The notes under the pieces are model-generated. The model searched no databases and was not told the DNA's origin. It was given only the letters and a program-made list of their open reading frames with translations. From contig CAJJDP010000147.1 in assembly GCA_905182995.1 (NCBI GenBank), positions 227,281 through 291,280 on the forward strand: a stretch of 64,000 nucleotides of DNA, given 5' to 3'. Each line of letters starts with the position of its first letter. Position 1 is the first letter of the stretch. Of this stretch, positions 34,987-47,158 are shown piece by piece. The translations under genes were made by a program, and so were the position numbers. The stretch is from Paramecium octaurelia (taxonomy: Eukaryota > Ciliophora > Oligohymenophorea > Peniculida > Parameciidae).

Positions 34987-37715
34987 GTATATTATATTAG
35001 ATTCATCAACTTGTAATTTTTTTATGTTGTTTGATCATGCTTTAGATTTCATCAAGTACTCTGACTTTGCTTTACTAGACTGATCTCTATTATATGGCAT
35101 AATCTTTTGTTTTTAAGGCTTCTTTTTCTTCAAAAATTCTTTCATTTTCCATCAATTTGACTTTCTCCTCTAACTAAAAGTATTATGAAATTTATGATTA
35201 CGTATTTTTATTCTGATTATAATGTTTTTTAGTTTTATTTAACCTTTAAATATTTGTTTTTAAAAGCATTTGCTTATTCATCGCTAGATATTACTTGTTT
35301 TTTCAATTCTTAAATTAATTTTTTCTATTCTTGTATCTCCTCTTTAGACTCATTTAATTAACGAATTAAAGATTCTATTTTTCTTTCTATTTATAGTAAA
35401 TCCTAGAGATATTTATATTTGATTACATCTTCATGTTATTATTTTAGGTATGAAATATCTTTATCAGATTCATAGAGTAGGTGCTATAACTTCTTATTTT
35501 CTTAATCAATTTGATCAATATCAAATAACATCTATTATTTTTCATTTTAATCCAATTAATATTAGATATCATATTAAGCTAATTTATCCTCATAAGTTTA
35601 GACTATAGATTTTTGAGATTCGAACTTCTATTTCAATTCCTTAGCTTCTTAAACTTTAAAGTTTGTTTCTTTTAAGGCTTAGTCAGTCTTATATTTTTAA
35701 TCTTCAAGTTATGATTGCAACTTTAAGTAATCTTGTTTTTATTCTTAAATTATTTTATTAAATTATAGTTCTTCTTTTTTTTATTGAGCTAGTTATTATT
35801 CCAATAATTAGATTTGATGTTATAAAGATTTGCCTTTGTCTTTTTTTTGAGTAATTTATGAAAGATATTCATTCTGAAGTTGTTGTTTCTCTGATTCAAT
35901 TTTAATGATTTCTTATTAATGACGTGAATCATTTAACTTAATGAACTTTTCTGTTTCATCAATTTTAGATGTTTAATTGTCAATAGCTATTTATAATATT
36001 TTCTTTTCTTCTTATAATTCTTTAATTTTTGATTCCAATAATTGCAAATGTTATCTATCCTCTTGAGCACCCATTTCATAATATCTTATTTAATCTTCTT
36101 TTGATTATAAAGCTTGTTTTAATATATTATTTTCATCCTTTAAAATCAAATACCTTTTTTCTTGTTCTTTTCTAAATGATCATCAAAATAGTTACATTTC
36201 ATTTTATTAGGAATCATACATACGTTACACTCTATCCAATTCGACTTAATAATTGGATTTCTTATCGACGAATCGAGAATCAATGGTCTTTGATTATTCC
36301 TTAAGTAACCTGATTTTAGTCTTTTTCTTTTACAATTTAATTTTTAAATCNGTATATTATATTAGATTCATCAACTTGTAATTTTTTTATGTTGTTTGAT
36401 CATGCTTTAGATTTCATCAAGTACTCTGACTTTGCTTTACTAGACTGATCTCTATTATATGGCATAATCTTTTGTTTTTAAGGCTTCTTTTTCTTCAAAA
36501 ATTCTTTCATTTTCCATCAATTTGACTTTCTCCTCTAACTAAAAGTATTATGAAATTTATGATTACGTATTTTTATTCTGATTATAATGTTTTTTAGTTT
36601 TATTTAACCTTTAAATATTTGTTTTTAAAAGCATTTGCTTATTCATCGCTAGATATTACTTGTTTTTTCAATTCTTAAATTAATTTTTTCTATTCTTGTA
36701 TCTCCTCTTTAGACTCATTTAATTAACGAATTAAAGATTCTATTTTTCTTTCTATTTATAGTAAATCCTAGAGATATTTATATTTGATTACATCTTCATG
36801 TTATTATTTTAGGTATGAAATATCTTTATCAGATTCATAGAGTAGGTGCTATAACTTCTTATTTTCTTAATCAATTTGATCAATATCAAATAACATCTAT
36901 TATTTTTCATTTTAATCCAATTAATATTAGATATCATATTAAGCTAATTTATCCTCATAAGTTTAGACTATAGATTTTTGAGATTCGAACTTCTATTTCA
37001 ATTCCTTAGCTTCTTAAACTTTAAAGTTTGTTTCTTTTAAGGCTTAGTCAGTCTTATATTTTTAATCTTCAAGTTATGATTGCAACTTTAAGTAATCTTG
37101 TTTTTATTCTTAAATTATTTTATTAAATTATAGTTCTTCTTTTTTTTATTGAGCTAGTTATTATTCCAATAATTAGATTTGATGTTATAAAGATTTGCCT
37201 TTGTCTTTTTTTTGAGTAATTTATGAAAGATATTCATTCTGAAGTTGTTGTTTCTCTGATTCAATTTTAATGATTTCTTATTAATGACGTGAATCATTTA
37301 ACTTAATGAACTTTTCTGTTTCATCAATTTTAGATGTTTAATTGTCAATAGCTATTTATAATATTTTCTTTTCTTCTTATAATTCTTTAATTTTTGATTC
37401 CAATAATTGCAAATGTTATCTATCCTCTTGAGCACCCATTTCATAATATCTTATTTAATCTTCTTTTGATTATAAAGCTTGTTTTAATATATTATTTTCA
37501 TCCTTTAAAATCAAATACCTTTTTTCTTGTTCTTTTCTAAATGATCATCAAAATAGTTACATTTCATTTTATTAGGAATCATACATACGTTACACTCTAT
37601 CCAATTCGACTTAATAATTGGATTTCTTATCGACGAATCGAGAATCAATGGTCTTTGATTATTCCTTAAGTAACCTGATTTTAGTCTTTTTCTTTTACAA
37701 TTTAATTTTTAAATC
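34987..37715. repeat. 1,364-bp exact re-read across the N at 36351 (assembly overlap)
   Basis: Bases 34987-36350 recur as 36352-37715 (offset 1,365) and look identical, with a lone N between. The first copy stops inside a minus-strand coiled-coil gene at the N; the second runs on to that gene's start at 38062. Same signature as at 31250: unmerged contig ends. Confidence 0.85.
35006..36350 (-). CDS. 3' part of the coiled-coil gene (re-read copy)
   Basis: Truncated copy of the gene at 36371-38062, lacking its first exons because the contig ends at the N at 36351. Introns at 35174-35201 and 36172-36195 mirror those of the complete copy. Should be merged with it. Confidence 0.8.
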
Positions 37716-38062
37716 ATTTAGCTATGTTTTGAGTTCTTCATTGCCTTTACTTTAGGAGTCGACTCTTTCTTTCTCATACTTAATTAATTGTTCTTCTTTC
37801 ATTTGTAATAATCTTTCTTTGTCCTTGGTGTCTTGAATATACTCTTTTAATGTAGACTACAAATTAGTAGATGCTGTACTTTCAATTTAGAGTTGAGATC
37901 TTTGAGTTTATTATATTTTTCTCTCGAAACATATCCTTAAGTATTTTAGACAGTAGGATCTTTCCATCCATTAGGCGAGGTACTGATCAATTGATCTATG
38001 TCTCTTCTTGCTTGATTGTTTCTATTAAGAAGATCATTATTAGATCCCTGATTAGTTCTCAT
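36371..38062 (-). CDS. coiled-coil protein, 538 aa
   Basis: Introns 37857-37879 (23), 37537-37560 (24) and 36539-36566 (28) give exactly 539 codons. A short polar head (MRTNQGSNNDLLNRNNQARR) precedes nearly uninterrupted coiled coil to the end, with heptads such as RLLQMKEEQLIKYEKERV and KIESLIRQLNESKEEIQEQ. The C-terminus ends KQHKKITS. No other domain, no membrane span. Likely a structural or tethering protein; family not recognised. The middle intron is 24 nt and removes an in-frame TGA. Confidence 0.75.
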
Positions 38063-38145
38063 TTTTTAATTTAATTTAATAACAGCCAGATTATGGATGT
38101 AAAAATTAAAAATTGTATTGTATGATGATAATTTAATATTGATTT

Positions 38146-38825
38146 TCAAACTACTTTAGGTGTATGTGATCCTTTAGCACAAGTTGGTATTTTCATAAAT
38201 TCATCCCAATCATATTTTTCAACCTTTGAAATAAATGAAAGACACTACCTTGCAACAAGTCCAAAATTTCTTGAGATCGTGGAAACAAGGTTCCCCTGGA
38301 TGATAAAAGCATTCAGTATTTTCATTAGGATCATATTCTTTCAAGCATCCCTTATTGGTGCATTTATATTTTCCAGCAGGAGTAACAAAGATTTATTTTT
38401 ATACTTTAGCTAAATTAGTAGAATTAGAAAGTGAAACCTTATTATTATTCTAGCAGTTTCTTCTTTTCAGCTTCTTCTTTATTGTAGTCATCTATTTTTC
38501 TAACAGGCTGAGGAGCACTATTAGCAAAGTTATCGATTCCTAATATTCTAGAAATTGCATTAATACCTTTTTATGCATTCTCTACAGTCTTTGACTAATA
38601 AAATTCACCCCCTTCAGTGACTTCTACATTTGTATGTTTGCCTACTGCACATGGCTCTATTTTCATGAATTCATCCCAATCGTAGACTATCTTATTACAA
38701 CATGTCCATCCTTTTTTGAGATCTGAAAAAATGGGTTTTCCAGGATGATGTCTGCATGCTTTATCATTATTTTCATTTTCATTGTAAGCTTTCTTACAAC
38801 CATTTCTTTTACACTTAGTTTCCAT
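38146..38825 (-). CDS. CHORD-domain zinc protein (RAR1/CHP-1-like)
   Basis: A 208-residue protein with two CHORD modules. Introns 38410-38437 (28 nt) and 38224-38248 (25 nt); 209 codons. CHORD1 (1-75): CKRNGCKKAYNENEN, CRHHPGKPIFSDLKKGWTCC and YDWDEFMKI.PCA.G.H. CHORD2 (about 130-205) repeats the pattern: CTNKGCLKEYDPNEN, CFYHPGEPCFHDLKKFWTCC, YDWDEFMKIPTCAKGSH. Each module binds two zinc ions through Cys/His. Family members work with Hsp90 and Sgt1 as co-chaperones. There is no C-terminal CS domain, as in plant RAR1 and unlike animal CHP-1. Confidence 0.96.
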
Positions 38826-38873
38826 TAATTAATAATTAAAAATAGTGAATTACTCATCATTAAATAATTATTT

Positions 38874-40503
38874 ATGATTTAATCAACTCTTCATGATAGG
38901 TGTGTGTATGTAACTTAGTATAAGTCTGAAACTACTCTTGAATAATTGAAATAAGCATTCTCTGAGTTCGGAAAGATCGAATAATTATAGCAAAATGCCA
39001 AGTCAAATGGAGTATTCATAGTATTTGATTCTCATGATGCTGGTACAAAATAATTTAATCAAATAGTGAAAAGAGCAACATCTAAGACTGTCACAATAGA
39101 AGGAAAGAATTTGGATGTGAATGAATACTTGGATATGGATAAATTGGATGAAGAAGCAAATATATTCATCGATGGATTAAGTCCCACAACAACCCAATTG
39201 TAATTGAAAGAGAAATTATAAAAATACGGAAAGATCTTGAATATCAAAGTTTAGATGTCTGATAAGGCTGGAGTGGCTTATATCTAATTTGAATAAAGGA
39301 AATCCGCTGAACAATGTCTGGCAGATTAGGCAAATTTGGGATTGCATATCACAAGGTAATTCAATAAAATATCCATTTAGAGCAATCAAGAAGGGTAAGC
39401 AATAACAAATCAAGAGAGATCAACTCTTCATCTCCAATATTAAGTCCTAATAACCCTTGGATCAAATTAAACCATTATTGGATAACTATTTCTCTGAATA
39501 TGGCAAAATTGAATCCATCTAAGTCAATGTGAATCCCAAAAATCAAACATACTTTGCATTTGTTAGATTTGAAAATTCAGAAGATGCATATAAAGCAGTC
39601 AAAGCTTCCAAAACATTTCAAAATTAAACTATTACCATCCAATGGGCTGTCAATTCAAATGACAATATTGAAGCAAATCTATACACCAAAAACCTGAAAC
39701 CAACTGTCACTGAACAATAGCTCAGAGAAGCATATGAATCCATTATTGTTCTAGATGATATTCAATTATTACCACCAAATAAATCTAATAAATTAACAGC
39801 TTATATCTATTTGAAATCTGCTGAAGATGGTAAAAAAGTCATTGATTTGGCTGTCAAAACTAAAAAAATATTTGATCTGTATGATAAATTGACTGTACAA
39901 ATCTCTCCTATGTTGAGTCCAGCAGAAATTATCCAATTCAAAAAAACACAATAAAAACCAGCCTTTTAACCTTATCCTTAACCCATTCCTTTCCCATACT
40001 AATAACCATTCTAAGGATATCCAAACTATCAAAACCCTCCATATGGTGCTTATCCATAACAACAACCCCAATATCCTACTGGTTATCCTCCTCAATAACC
40101 CCCTTATTAACCAGTCGGATTCACTCAATAACAAGGTAATTATAATCCACACAGACCTAAGAGAAATTAATACCCAAATCAATAATCTAATCAATATCAC
40201 AACCAACAAAGACCACATCAACCAAGAATGCCAGATTTGTAATTCTTACAAACCTTGTAGGCTTAAGGAAATGAGAAAAAAATCACTGCAATTGTTGGAG
40301 CAATCTTGTTTCCTTTAGTTAACCAATAGGTTGAGTAAAAATTGGTAATTTATCTATATTATCTTCAGGCACCTCAAGTGACAGGAATTCTATTGGATTT
40401 TGAAAATTATGGATTGGAAGATTAATTTAAAATGCTTTAGGATGCAACTTATTTGAACGAGTAAATCAATCAAGCTGTAGATCTAATAAGAAAATCTTAT
40501 TGA
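38874..40503 (+). CDS. PABP: poly(A)-binding protein (PABPC-type)
   Basis: A 526-residue PABP with four RRMs and a C-terminal MLLE domain. Introns 39356-39380 (25 nt) and 40345-40368 (24 nt); 527 codons exactly. RRM1 begins CVYVTQY and is degenerate; RRM2 NIFIDGLS..VAYIQFE; RRM3 LFISNIK..YFAFVRFE; RRM4 NLYTKNLK..TAYIYLK. Then a Pro/Tyr/Gln-rich linker and the MLLE-type helices (AIVGAILFPLVNQQ, VTGILLDFENYGLED, INQAVDLIRKSY). It binds mRNA tails and bridges translation factors. The short RRM1 and RRM4 RNP motifs suggest weaker RNA contact than in yeast or human PABP. Confidence 0.93.
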
Positions 40504-40783
40504 GTATATAAAATTAAATAAATGCAAATAAATATATATTTTAAATTAATGTGTTATCTATTTCAATTCTTCTATTGATACCAATTCTTAAATGGAATTA
40601 TTGGTTTAAGATATGAAAATCACAATTTTTATTGAAAAGATATTATATTAAGGTATAACTTTTTAACTGGTGTAAGTTTAAATGAAATAAGATTATTTGC
40701 AAGATCATATTAGACCAATTACTTATTCAAAAAACAGTCCAACTTAACAAGATTAATAAAATAAGTTATAGAAATTAAAAAAA

Positions 40784-41511
40784 TCATTATCTGATAATAG
40801 CCTCAAAGCTTTCTAAACTTGGGGATCGAAAGTTAGATCTGTTATTTTCTAATTCAGCTGTTAAAAAGGCATGCTTTTCTTGTAATTCATAATATTCTTT
40901 ATTCAATTTAATAAACCTTTGTTTCCAAGAAGTCTCGGATGGATGTATTTTAGATATATTCTATAAACTATTCTTTTTGGATAAAACATCCTATTGAGTG
41001 TGTGAAACGGTTAGACTATTCATTAATTGAGAATTCTCTCTTAGTAATTATAAGACTTGCCTTTCTAATTCTGTATGATCATGACCTTACGATTTTTTGA
41101 GATTTTCAATTTCAATTATCCTTTAACTAAATTTTGATACATAGATTTTTACTTGTATGATTCTAACAAGATTTGGACTTGTTAAGTTAGATCTTAAATT
41201 TATTTTTATATTTGATTGGACAGATTATTCTGATTGATATCTAAATTATCTTTGAACTTACTTTCTTCTAATTATTAGATATGTGATTTCATCATTGATA
41301 TTTCTTAATCTTTGGCAAAAATGATTTTCTTGTAGTGAGATTCTCTTTGTTTATATAATTCTATTTATTTGTTAAATTCTTCGTTCTTTTTCATAGCACT
41401 GGCATTGTCAATACCAGAAGGAGTGCCAACACGTATTAATCTCCTCGGAGTTTGATTTATGGATGAATTAGATCGGGACGTTGAAATAGTATTATTATGC
41501 TGTTAAAACAT
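40784..41511 (-). CDS. coiled-coil protein, 233 aa
   Basis: One intron, 41127-41152 (26 nt), gives exactly 234 codons. Head: Ser/Thr-rich MFQQHNNTISTSRSNSS and a basic TPRRLIRVGTPSG that could be phosphorylated. The rest is coiled coil (QQLEESKFKDNLDIN, LERQVLQLLRENSQLMN, FIKLNKEYYELQEKHAFL). Not recognised. It starts 12 bases downstream of the stop of the UbiC-like gene, same strand. Confidence 0.7.
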
Positions 41512-41523
41512 TAAAATAAATTA

Positions 41524-42003
41524 TCAAAATAACATGTATTCTTCAATATACATAAGAAGGTCATCTTCTTAATAAATAAGATAGGCTCTACTTAAAACAT
41601 CTCTAATAGGTAGATTACTTGATGTTGGTAATTTAGTTTAACAAGCAATTAAAATCTGTCTTCTTTAAGAGATTTGTTTTTTTTCAAGATTCTTGCCAAT
41701 AGCATTATTTTTGTTGCCTTACATAATTTTATCATAATTAAGTTTAGTCCAAAGTGATCTTGCATAGATGAGATTTCCTTTGGATTGATTCTTAAGGATG
41801 ACTTCTCTTTAGATTTGAGCATCTGGTATGAATTGTTTCCAATCATACAAATATTCATCATCAAATTGAGAGGATTCTTTGATGACTTCTGTTTAAACAT
41901 TCTCCGCAAAGTATAATTCTAAGAATTTAGTCATTGAACCATCGTGAAAGAGAGTCAATCTTTGTAAGGGAGACAAGTTCTTATCAAATTAATGATATTG
42001 CAT
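41524..42003 (-). CDS. UbiC-like chorismate-lyase-fold protein
   Basis: A 159-residue single-exon protein resembling the chorismate pyruvate-lyase/UTRA fold. Matching blocks in order: LTLFHDGSMTKFLE (family LLEDSMTKRFE), IQREVILKN with the conserved Arg, NLIYARSLW (family ..AGRTVVP), AIGKNLEKK (family PLGRYL) and, near the end, RAYLIYQEDDLLMYIEEYML with the conserved Glu region. In bacteria UbiC removes pyruvate from chorismate to make 4-hydroxybenzoate for ubiquinone. Eukaryotes normally use other routes, so this may be an acquired gene or a ligand-binding relative. No signal or targeting peptide is obvious. Assignment rests on motif order only. Confidence 0.68.
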
Positions 42004-42049
42004 TATATTATATATAATATATTCTTTATATTTTGTATTTATTTCAATA

Positions 42050-42924
42050 TCATAGATTTGCTGCAATACTGAGTTTATTACAAGTATCTTCCAATAAACT
42101 GAGTAAATGCTCTTCTGATTATTCTCTATTAATTATGTAATTAATTATACCTTGTTTTTTTTTCTTGATCTAATTCTACTTTGACTCTATTGACAATATC
42201 TTTAAGCATTTCAAATATGGATTGTTCACTTTCATCTCTATTTCTCTTTTCAACATTGATAAGATTACTCAATTTAACAAGTTCGTCAGTAATGGATTTC
42301 ATAACCTATATGTTAGTATATACTTACATTCTGATCAGACTCATCTCTTTCATTGGCTTCATTTCTGATGGCCTCTTAGATTTTGGGTAGATCATTTTAT
42401 AATCCTTAGTGGATTCCTTCAATAGCATCTACTCTTGCTGCAGTTTCCTTTTGTACTTCAGTTCTCAACAATGCTGTTTTATCTTCCAATAATCTCAATA
42501 CTTTAGCTTCTCCTTCTTTTCTTGTTTATGTTTCATTTTGAATAGCATTTTCAAATTTCTTTTCTAATGCTTGAACTTCTCTGTTTTTAGTTTCATTAGC
42601 TTATTCCTTAGCCAATTTATCTTCTTCTACTTGTTTTTGTAATTTGCCTAACTACACAAATATTGGTATATAAATTACTTGATCTCTTAATCCGTTCAAT
42701 TTAGTAAAGATTTATTCTTAGAATTCATTGAAAGCATCTTCAGCCTATTAAATTCTTTATTCAGCTTATTCAAGTTTTTGAAATCTCTCATTTTCTACTC
42801 CAATTTAGATTGTGGATAATTTCTCTGAGATCTTTTGAATTCTTCCACTTGAAGGTGATGCTTAGGGATCTAAAAATGGTCAATTTTATTTGATACATGA
42901 GACTTAGGATCTTGAATTGTACAT
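42050..42924 (-). CDS. SF-assemblin / striated fibre protein
   Basis: A 257-residue coiled-coil protein with the layout of SF-assemblin. Introns 42870-42896 (27), 42652-42678 (27), 42306-42327 (22) and 42126-42150 (25); 258 codons exactly. A Ser/Pro-rich head (SYPQASPSSGRIQKISEKL) leads into a long rod of heptads with skip residues (FQKLEQAEQRIQQAEDAF, EAKVLRLLEDKTALLR, QSIFEMLKDIVNRVKVELDQEK). The end, SEEHLLSLLEDTCNKLS, is a conserved SFA signature. SFA forms 2-nm filaments in striated rootlets (kinetodesmal fibres) at basal bodies; Paramecium has many copies. Confidence 0.93.
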
Positions 42925-43005
42925 TATAATTAATAATAATAAAATTTATTTATGAATTAATTTCAAAACATTCCCTTTTGAATTATTATTTATAAATATA
43001 AATCA

Positions 43006-44358
43006 TCATTTAATACAATCTGATTTATTGGTAAAAGATGTAAGCAATTAAGATCGCTTAAAAATGATAGACGCCTTTGTAGAATCCTTATCTCTTGATC
43101 TTGAGGTGAATAAAACATTACAATCTGATTCCTGTCTCTCAGTTTTACTACGATGTTCTGATTGAGCAATCAACGTTTTGGATTATATCTTTTTGAGACA
43201 TAATTACTTTAAATTAGATTTACTCTTTCAATGTATTTTATAATAATTACTTCAATTAATCTGTTGATGTTTTCAGTGCTAATTTCTTAAACATTAGATT
43301 GAGGTTATATCATTCTACTTGCGAATTTTTCGAGTTGTTGATCAAGATATTCTTCGTTGTCTGTTTTATTCTTTTTATGAAAAGATATTGATGATTGGGA
43401 TTATACTTTGAGGAGATTTGGAGTGTAATTATCGAATTGTTTAGACATATGATAGGATTTATCTTTTAATTGAAATTTCATTTTCAATGTATCTGTCACA
43501 TTTCTGCTTGTTTACCCTATAAACTTACAAGATTTTTTCAGCAATTTGTTCCTGCTTCTAGGAGTTGAATCTTCATCATTCGTTGTTTTATTATACAGCT
43601 TTTCAGGCAGTTTCTCTTTGATTCTAAATTGCGATGCTTTTAATTGATTGAATGCTTTGAATCTTTCTAACAATGTAGGTTGTCGTTTATCAGCTTAAAT
43701 AAGTTCATGCAGCAATTCTACGAATTTCACACCATCTTTCTTAAAGTACTGCAACGGTTTATTTCTTTGTCTTTGTAACTATTCCTTCGCTTTCTAAACT
43801 CTTTCTTTAAAATCCGGATCCTGAACATTCAATCTATATTTTTGATTTAGTTCCTTGTAGAACTTCGCTAAATTCTTCATCTGATACTTAAAATCATTGG
43901 TGAGCATCCTCTCATTATTCTCTAATTAATATTAGATCTCATCATTTTCATAATCCAAATTCAACTGTTTTTGATCTGCAATTGTATCCTTGTTCTAATA
44001 AAACACTTCATACCCTACATTCTGCCAACCATGAATGCATTTCTAAATTATTATTTGATCAATACTTCTCTCTTCTGAACAGGAACAAGGATTCTACAAG
44101 TGGCTGGTCCATCTTATTCAATTGTTGTATCCCATTTGCAGACCCGTCTTTTAGCAAATTGCATGGCAACACTCTTATCACACTTTGACATACTTCATAT
44201 TTCTTACATGATTAAGTAGATACAAATATGTTGCTGCCTTTGTTGGAGATAGATAGATGTCCTTCTATTGAATACCACCTAATTTTTAACACTCTCTGAA
44301 ATATGGTGTCTTATTATAATTAAAATAATATATACAATACCTCTTCTCTTTGTGTCAT
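43006..44358 (-). CDS. hypothetical protein, 412 aa
   Basis: Five exons; introns 44310-44340 (31), 44183-44207 (25), 44043-44065 (23) and 43189-43223 (35) give exactly 413 codons. The first 100 residues are compact and Cys/Trp-containing (CDKSVAMQFAKRRVCKWD, ATCRILVP, CIHGWQNVGYEVFY), perhaps a small folded or metal-binding domain. From about 110 a helical segment (ENDEIQYQLENNERMLTNDF) and then a basic, low-complexity tail with many Ser, Asn and Lys. No family recognised. The last intron is long for this genome and the C-terminal exon therefore less sure. Confidence 0.65.
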
Positions 44359-44448
44359 ATAATAAATTAATTAAAATCATTTTATTTACAAAATGTGTCT
44401 TTTTCTAATTGACACATCAGGACATCATTAAAAATACTATATTTCAAA

Positions 44449-45799
44449 ATGAAATACTTTAAAATGATCAATATCTTCAGTGTTCAATATAAACCACAAA
44501 TCTCTTTAGATGAAAAGAGTAAAAGTCAATCCTTAGTAGAATATGTTCACTATTAGTATTAGTAGCTAGTTTTAGCTATTTTATCTATGTGATAAATGAA
44601 TGATGGAGTTCCAAAATCCTACCAAATTCAACCAATCTCATGAAAGTATAGAACTACTCTCAAATTTTGTATCATCAAGATGCCTTATTTGAATTTTGTT
44701 ATTGGAAGTATAGCAATCACTAGGTAGATCCATTCAGATTGTAACGTAACATATTAACTCCTATTGGAATCTATTTTATTAATGGTATTCCATAATAACC
44801 ATTTTCTCTCTTAACTTAGTCACAAACAGTTTCCCCCAATAATACTAGTCTTTTAAAAGTAGACAATCTATCCTTAGATCAAAATAGTGGGTTTGATAAT
44901 GATTTGAATGATACAACAGAACTTATGATAGTAATCGCCTCTTGCAATGAAACTCTATTTAATATTGGATTTGAAAAATCTGGTATATTGCAATAACCAT
45001 GCATCAAATCTATAGTATGATCCATATTCATAAAAGTTCTAGGTAGTGAAGAAATAATATTATTTAACCTTTGATTCTTGGATCTCTCATTAGGGTTAAT
45101 TGATATTGACTTAAACCTTATCTACTATAGATACTGGCATTTTATTCACTAATTCTGAGTCAAAAAGCTTCATCTACAATGCCTAGTTGATAACAAACGC
45201 AACAACTAATCAATTTTGGTCTACTTTATTAGTTAAGAATTCATATCTTAATTTATTTATTCGACTTGATTCGATGTCATTTGATACTTAGATTGTTTAT
45301 TCAAAATTAGGTGAAATACTACTAGCCTAAGTTGGATTAATAATGAGTATATTAATGGTTTTGAGTTTTACTTCTTGGATTACATAGACTTGAAAAAGTC
45401 TAAAGATAAGGAAGACCTAAAGATATGTAAAGAATTGGTAGCATAAGCAAAAAAGAAACTAGTATACACTAACATCATCTATGAATTGTCTAGAATTTAA
45501 TTGTTTCTAAAAAGTCATTTCGGAAGGAATCAGCTTTTTCATACACATTTATTTGGAATATAGGAAAAGAAGAAATAAAACATAGTAATCGTGGGTAAGT
45601 GTTTGATAATTCAATTACTATGATTGAGGTTGATGCAAATAGAGAATAAATTGAATGGCATTTTAGTAAAGAAGACTTCAATTTTTAAGTAGAGGTAAAG
45701 TAAATATGTTCAAGAATAAAGAAGACTTAGCGAGAGTATGTTAAGATGTGGGTAGTGCTTCATTTTAATCCATTTAATTATGAATGTAGAGATACTTGA
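44449..45799 (+). pseudogene. disabled member of the 459-aa membrane-protein family
   Basis: Homologous along its length to the gene at 32106-33485: both begin MKY(F/V)KM..IF.VQ, share FEFCYWKY....VDPFR and IGIYFINGIPQQPFS, GILF, and RLDSMSFDTQIVYSKLGEIL. This copy is broken. The frame shifts after KSQSLVEY; a TGA at 44601-44603 stands where the intact copy has a Gln codon (..NE-stop-W against ..DQW); further frame changes occur around 45000-45100 and after 45390. No splice removes these cleanly. The 3' two-thirds recur twice after the Ns at 46390 and 47723. Confidence 0.7.
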
Positions 45800-45825
45800 A
45801 TAATTGTTGATAATCAAATTTATAG

Positions 45826-46389
45826 TCAAATAATCTTGTCTTCAGTTTAATATGTGTATCCATCAAAAAGCATTTGGATTTCTTTAAATTTAAGTTATTT
45901 CAGTTATTCGTTAAATATTGTTTGCTGGGAATCATTCGTCTATTGATATGGTCTATTCCTATCTTCTTATTTAGGTTGATATGGAGCAATCATTGTCTTG
46001 TTTATCAATTTTTCCCATTAAAATGAGTGGAATAATTTGTGATTTTTAAGTTCTTTGATCCCATTTTAATAACCCAATCGATTTTATTATTTTCTCACTA
46101 ACAATTTATTTGTAAATTCAATTAGATTGAATGAATACTACAAGTACTCTTTGACATTTAATTAAGCTTATTTGCCCAGCATTTCATCACGTATTTCTTT
46201 TTTAGTTTTACCAAGATAAGGTCTTTTCCCAGTGATCATTTCATAACATATTACACCTATTGCATAATAGTCAACACAATAATTGTAATTTTATTTTAGA
46301 ATTATTTCAGGTGCCATATATCCAGGAGTACCACTAGTTTCATTACTATTTTCACTTTTATAATATCTAGCTATTCCAAAATCTGTTAT
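45826..46389 (-). CDS. 3' part of the AGC-like kinase (re-read copy 1)
   Basis: C-terminal part of the kinase described at 48571-49933, from the DFG region (TDFGIARYY) to the TGA at 45826-45828. Truncated by the N at 46390. Not a separate gene. Confidence 0.8.
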
Positions 46390-46390
46390 N

Positions 46391-47132
46391 TATTATTTAA
46401 CCTTTGATTCTTGGATCTCTCATTAGGGTTAATTGATATTGACTTAAACCTTATCTACTATAGATACTGGCATTTTATTCACTAATTCTGAGTCAAAAAG
46501 CTTCATCTACAATGCCTAGTTGATAACAAACGCAACAACTAATCAATTTTGGTCTACTTTATTAGTTAAGAATTCATATCTTAATTTATTTATTCGACTT
46601 GATTCGATGTCATTTGATACTTAGATTGTTTATTCAAAATTAGGTGAAATACTACTAGCCTAAGTTGGATTAATAATGAGTATATTAATGGTTTTGAGTT
46701 TTACTTCTTGGATTACATAGACTTGAAAAAGTCTAAAGATAAGGAAGACCTAAAGATATGTAAAGAATTGGTAGCATAAGCAAAAAAGAAACTAGTATAC
46801 ACTAACATCATCTATGAATTGTCTAGAATTTAATTGTTTCTAAAAAGTCATTTCGGAAGGAATCAGCTTTTTCATACACATTTATTTGGAATATAGGAAA
46901 AGAAGAAATAAAACATAGTAATCGTGGGTAAGTGTTTGATAATTCAATTACTATGATTGAGGTTGATGCAAATAGAGAATAAATTGAATGGCATTTTAGT
47001 AAAGAAGACTTCAATTTTTAAGTAGAGGTAAAGTAAATATGTTCAAGAATAAAGAAGACTTAGCGAGAGTATGTTAAGATGTGGGTAGTGCTTCATTTTA
47101 ATCCATTTAATTATGAATGTAGAGATACTTGA
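46391..47132 (+). pseudogene. membrane-family pseudogene, 3' part (re-read copy 2)
   Basis: Same bases as 45058-45799, repeated after the N at 46390. An assembly copy, not an extra locus. Confidence 0.75.
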
Positions 47133-47158
47133 ATAATTGTTGATAATCAAATTTATAG

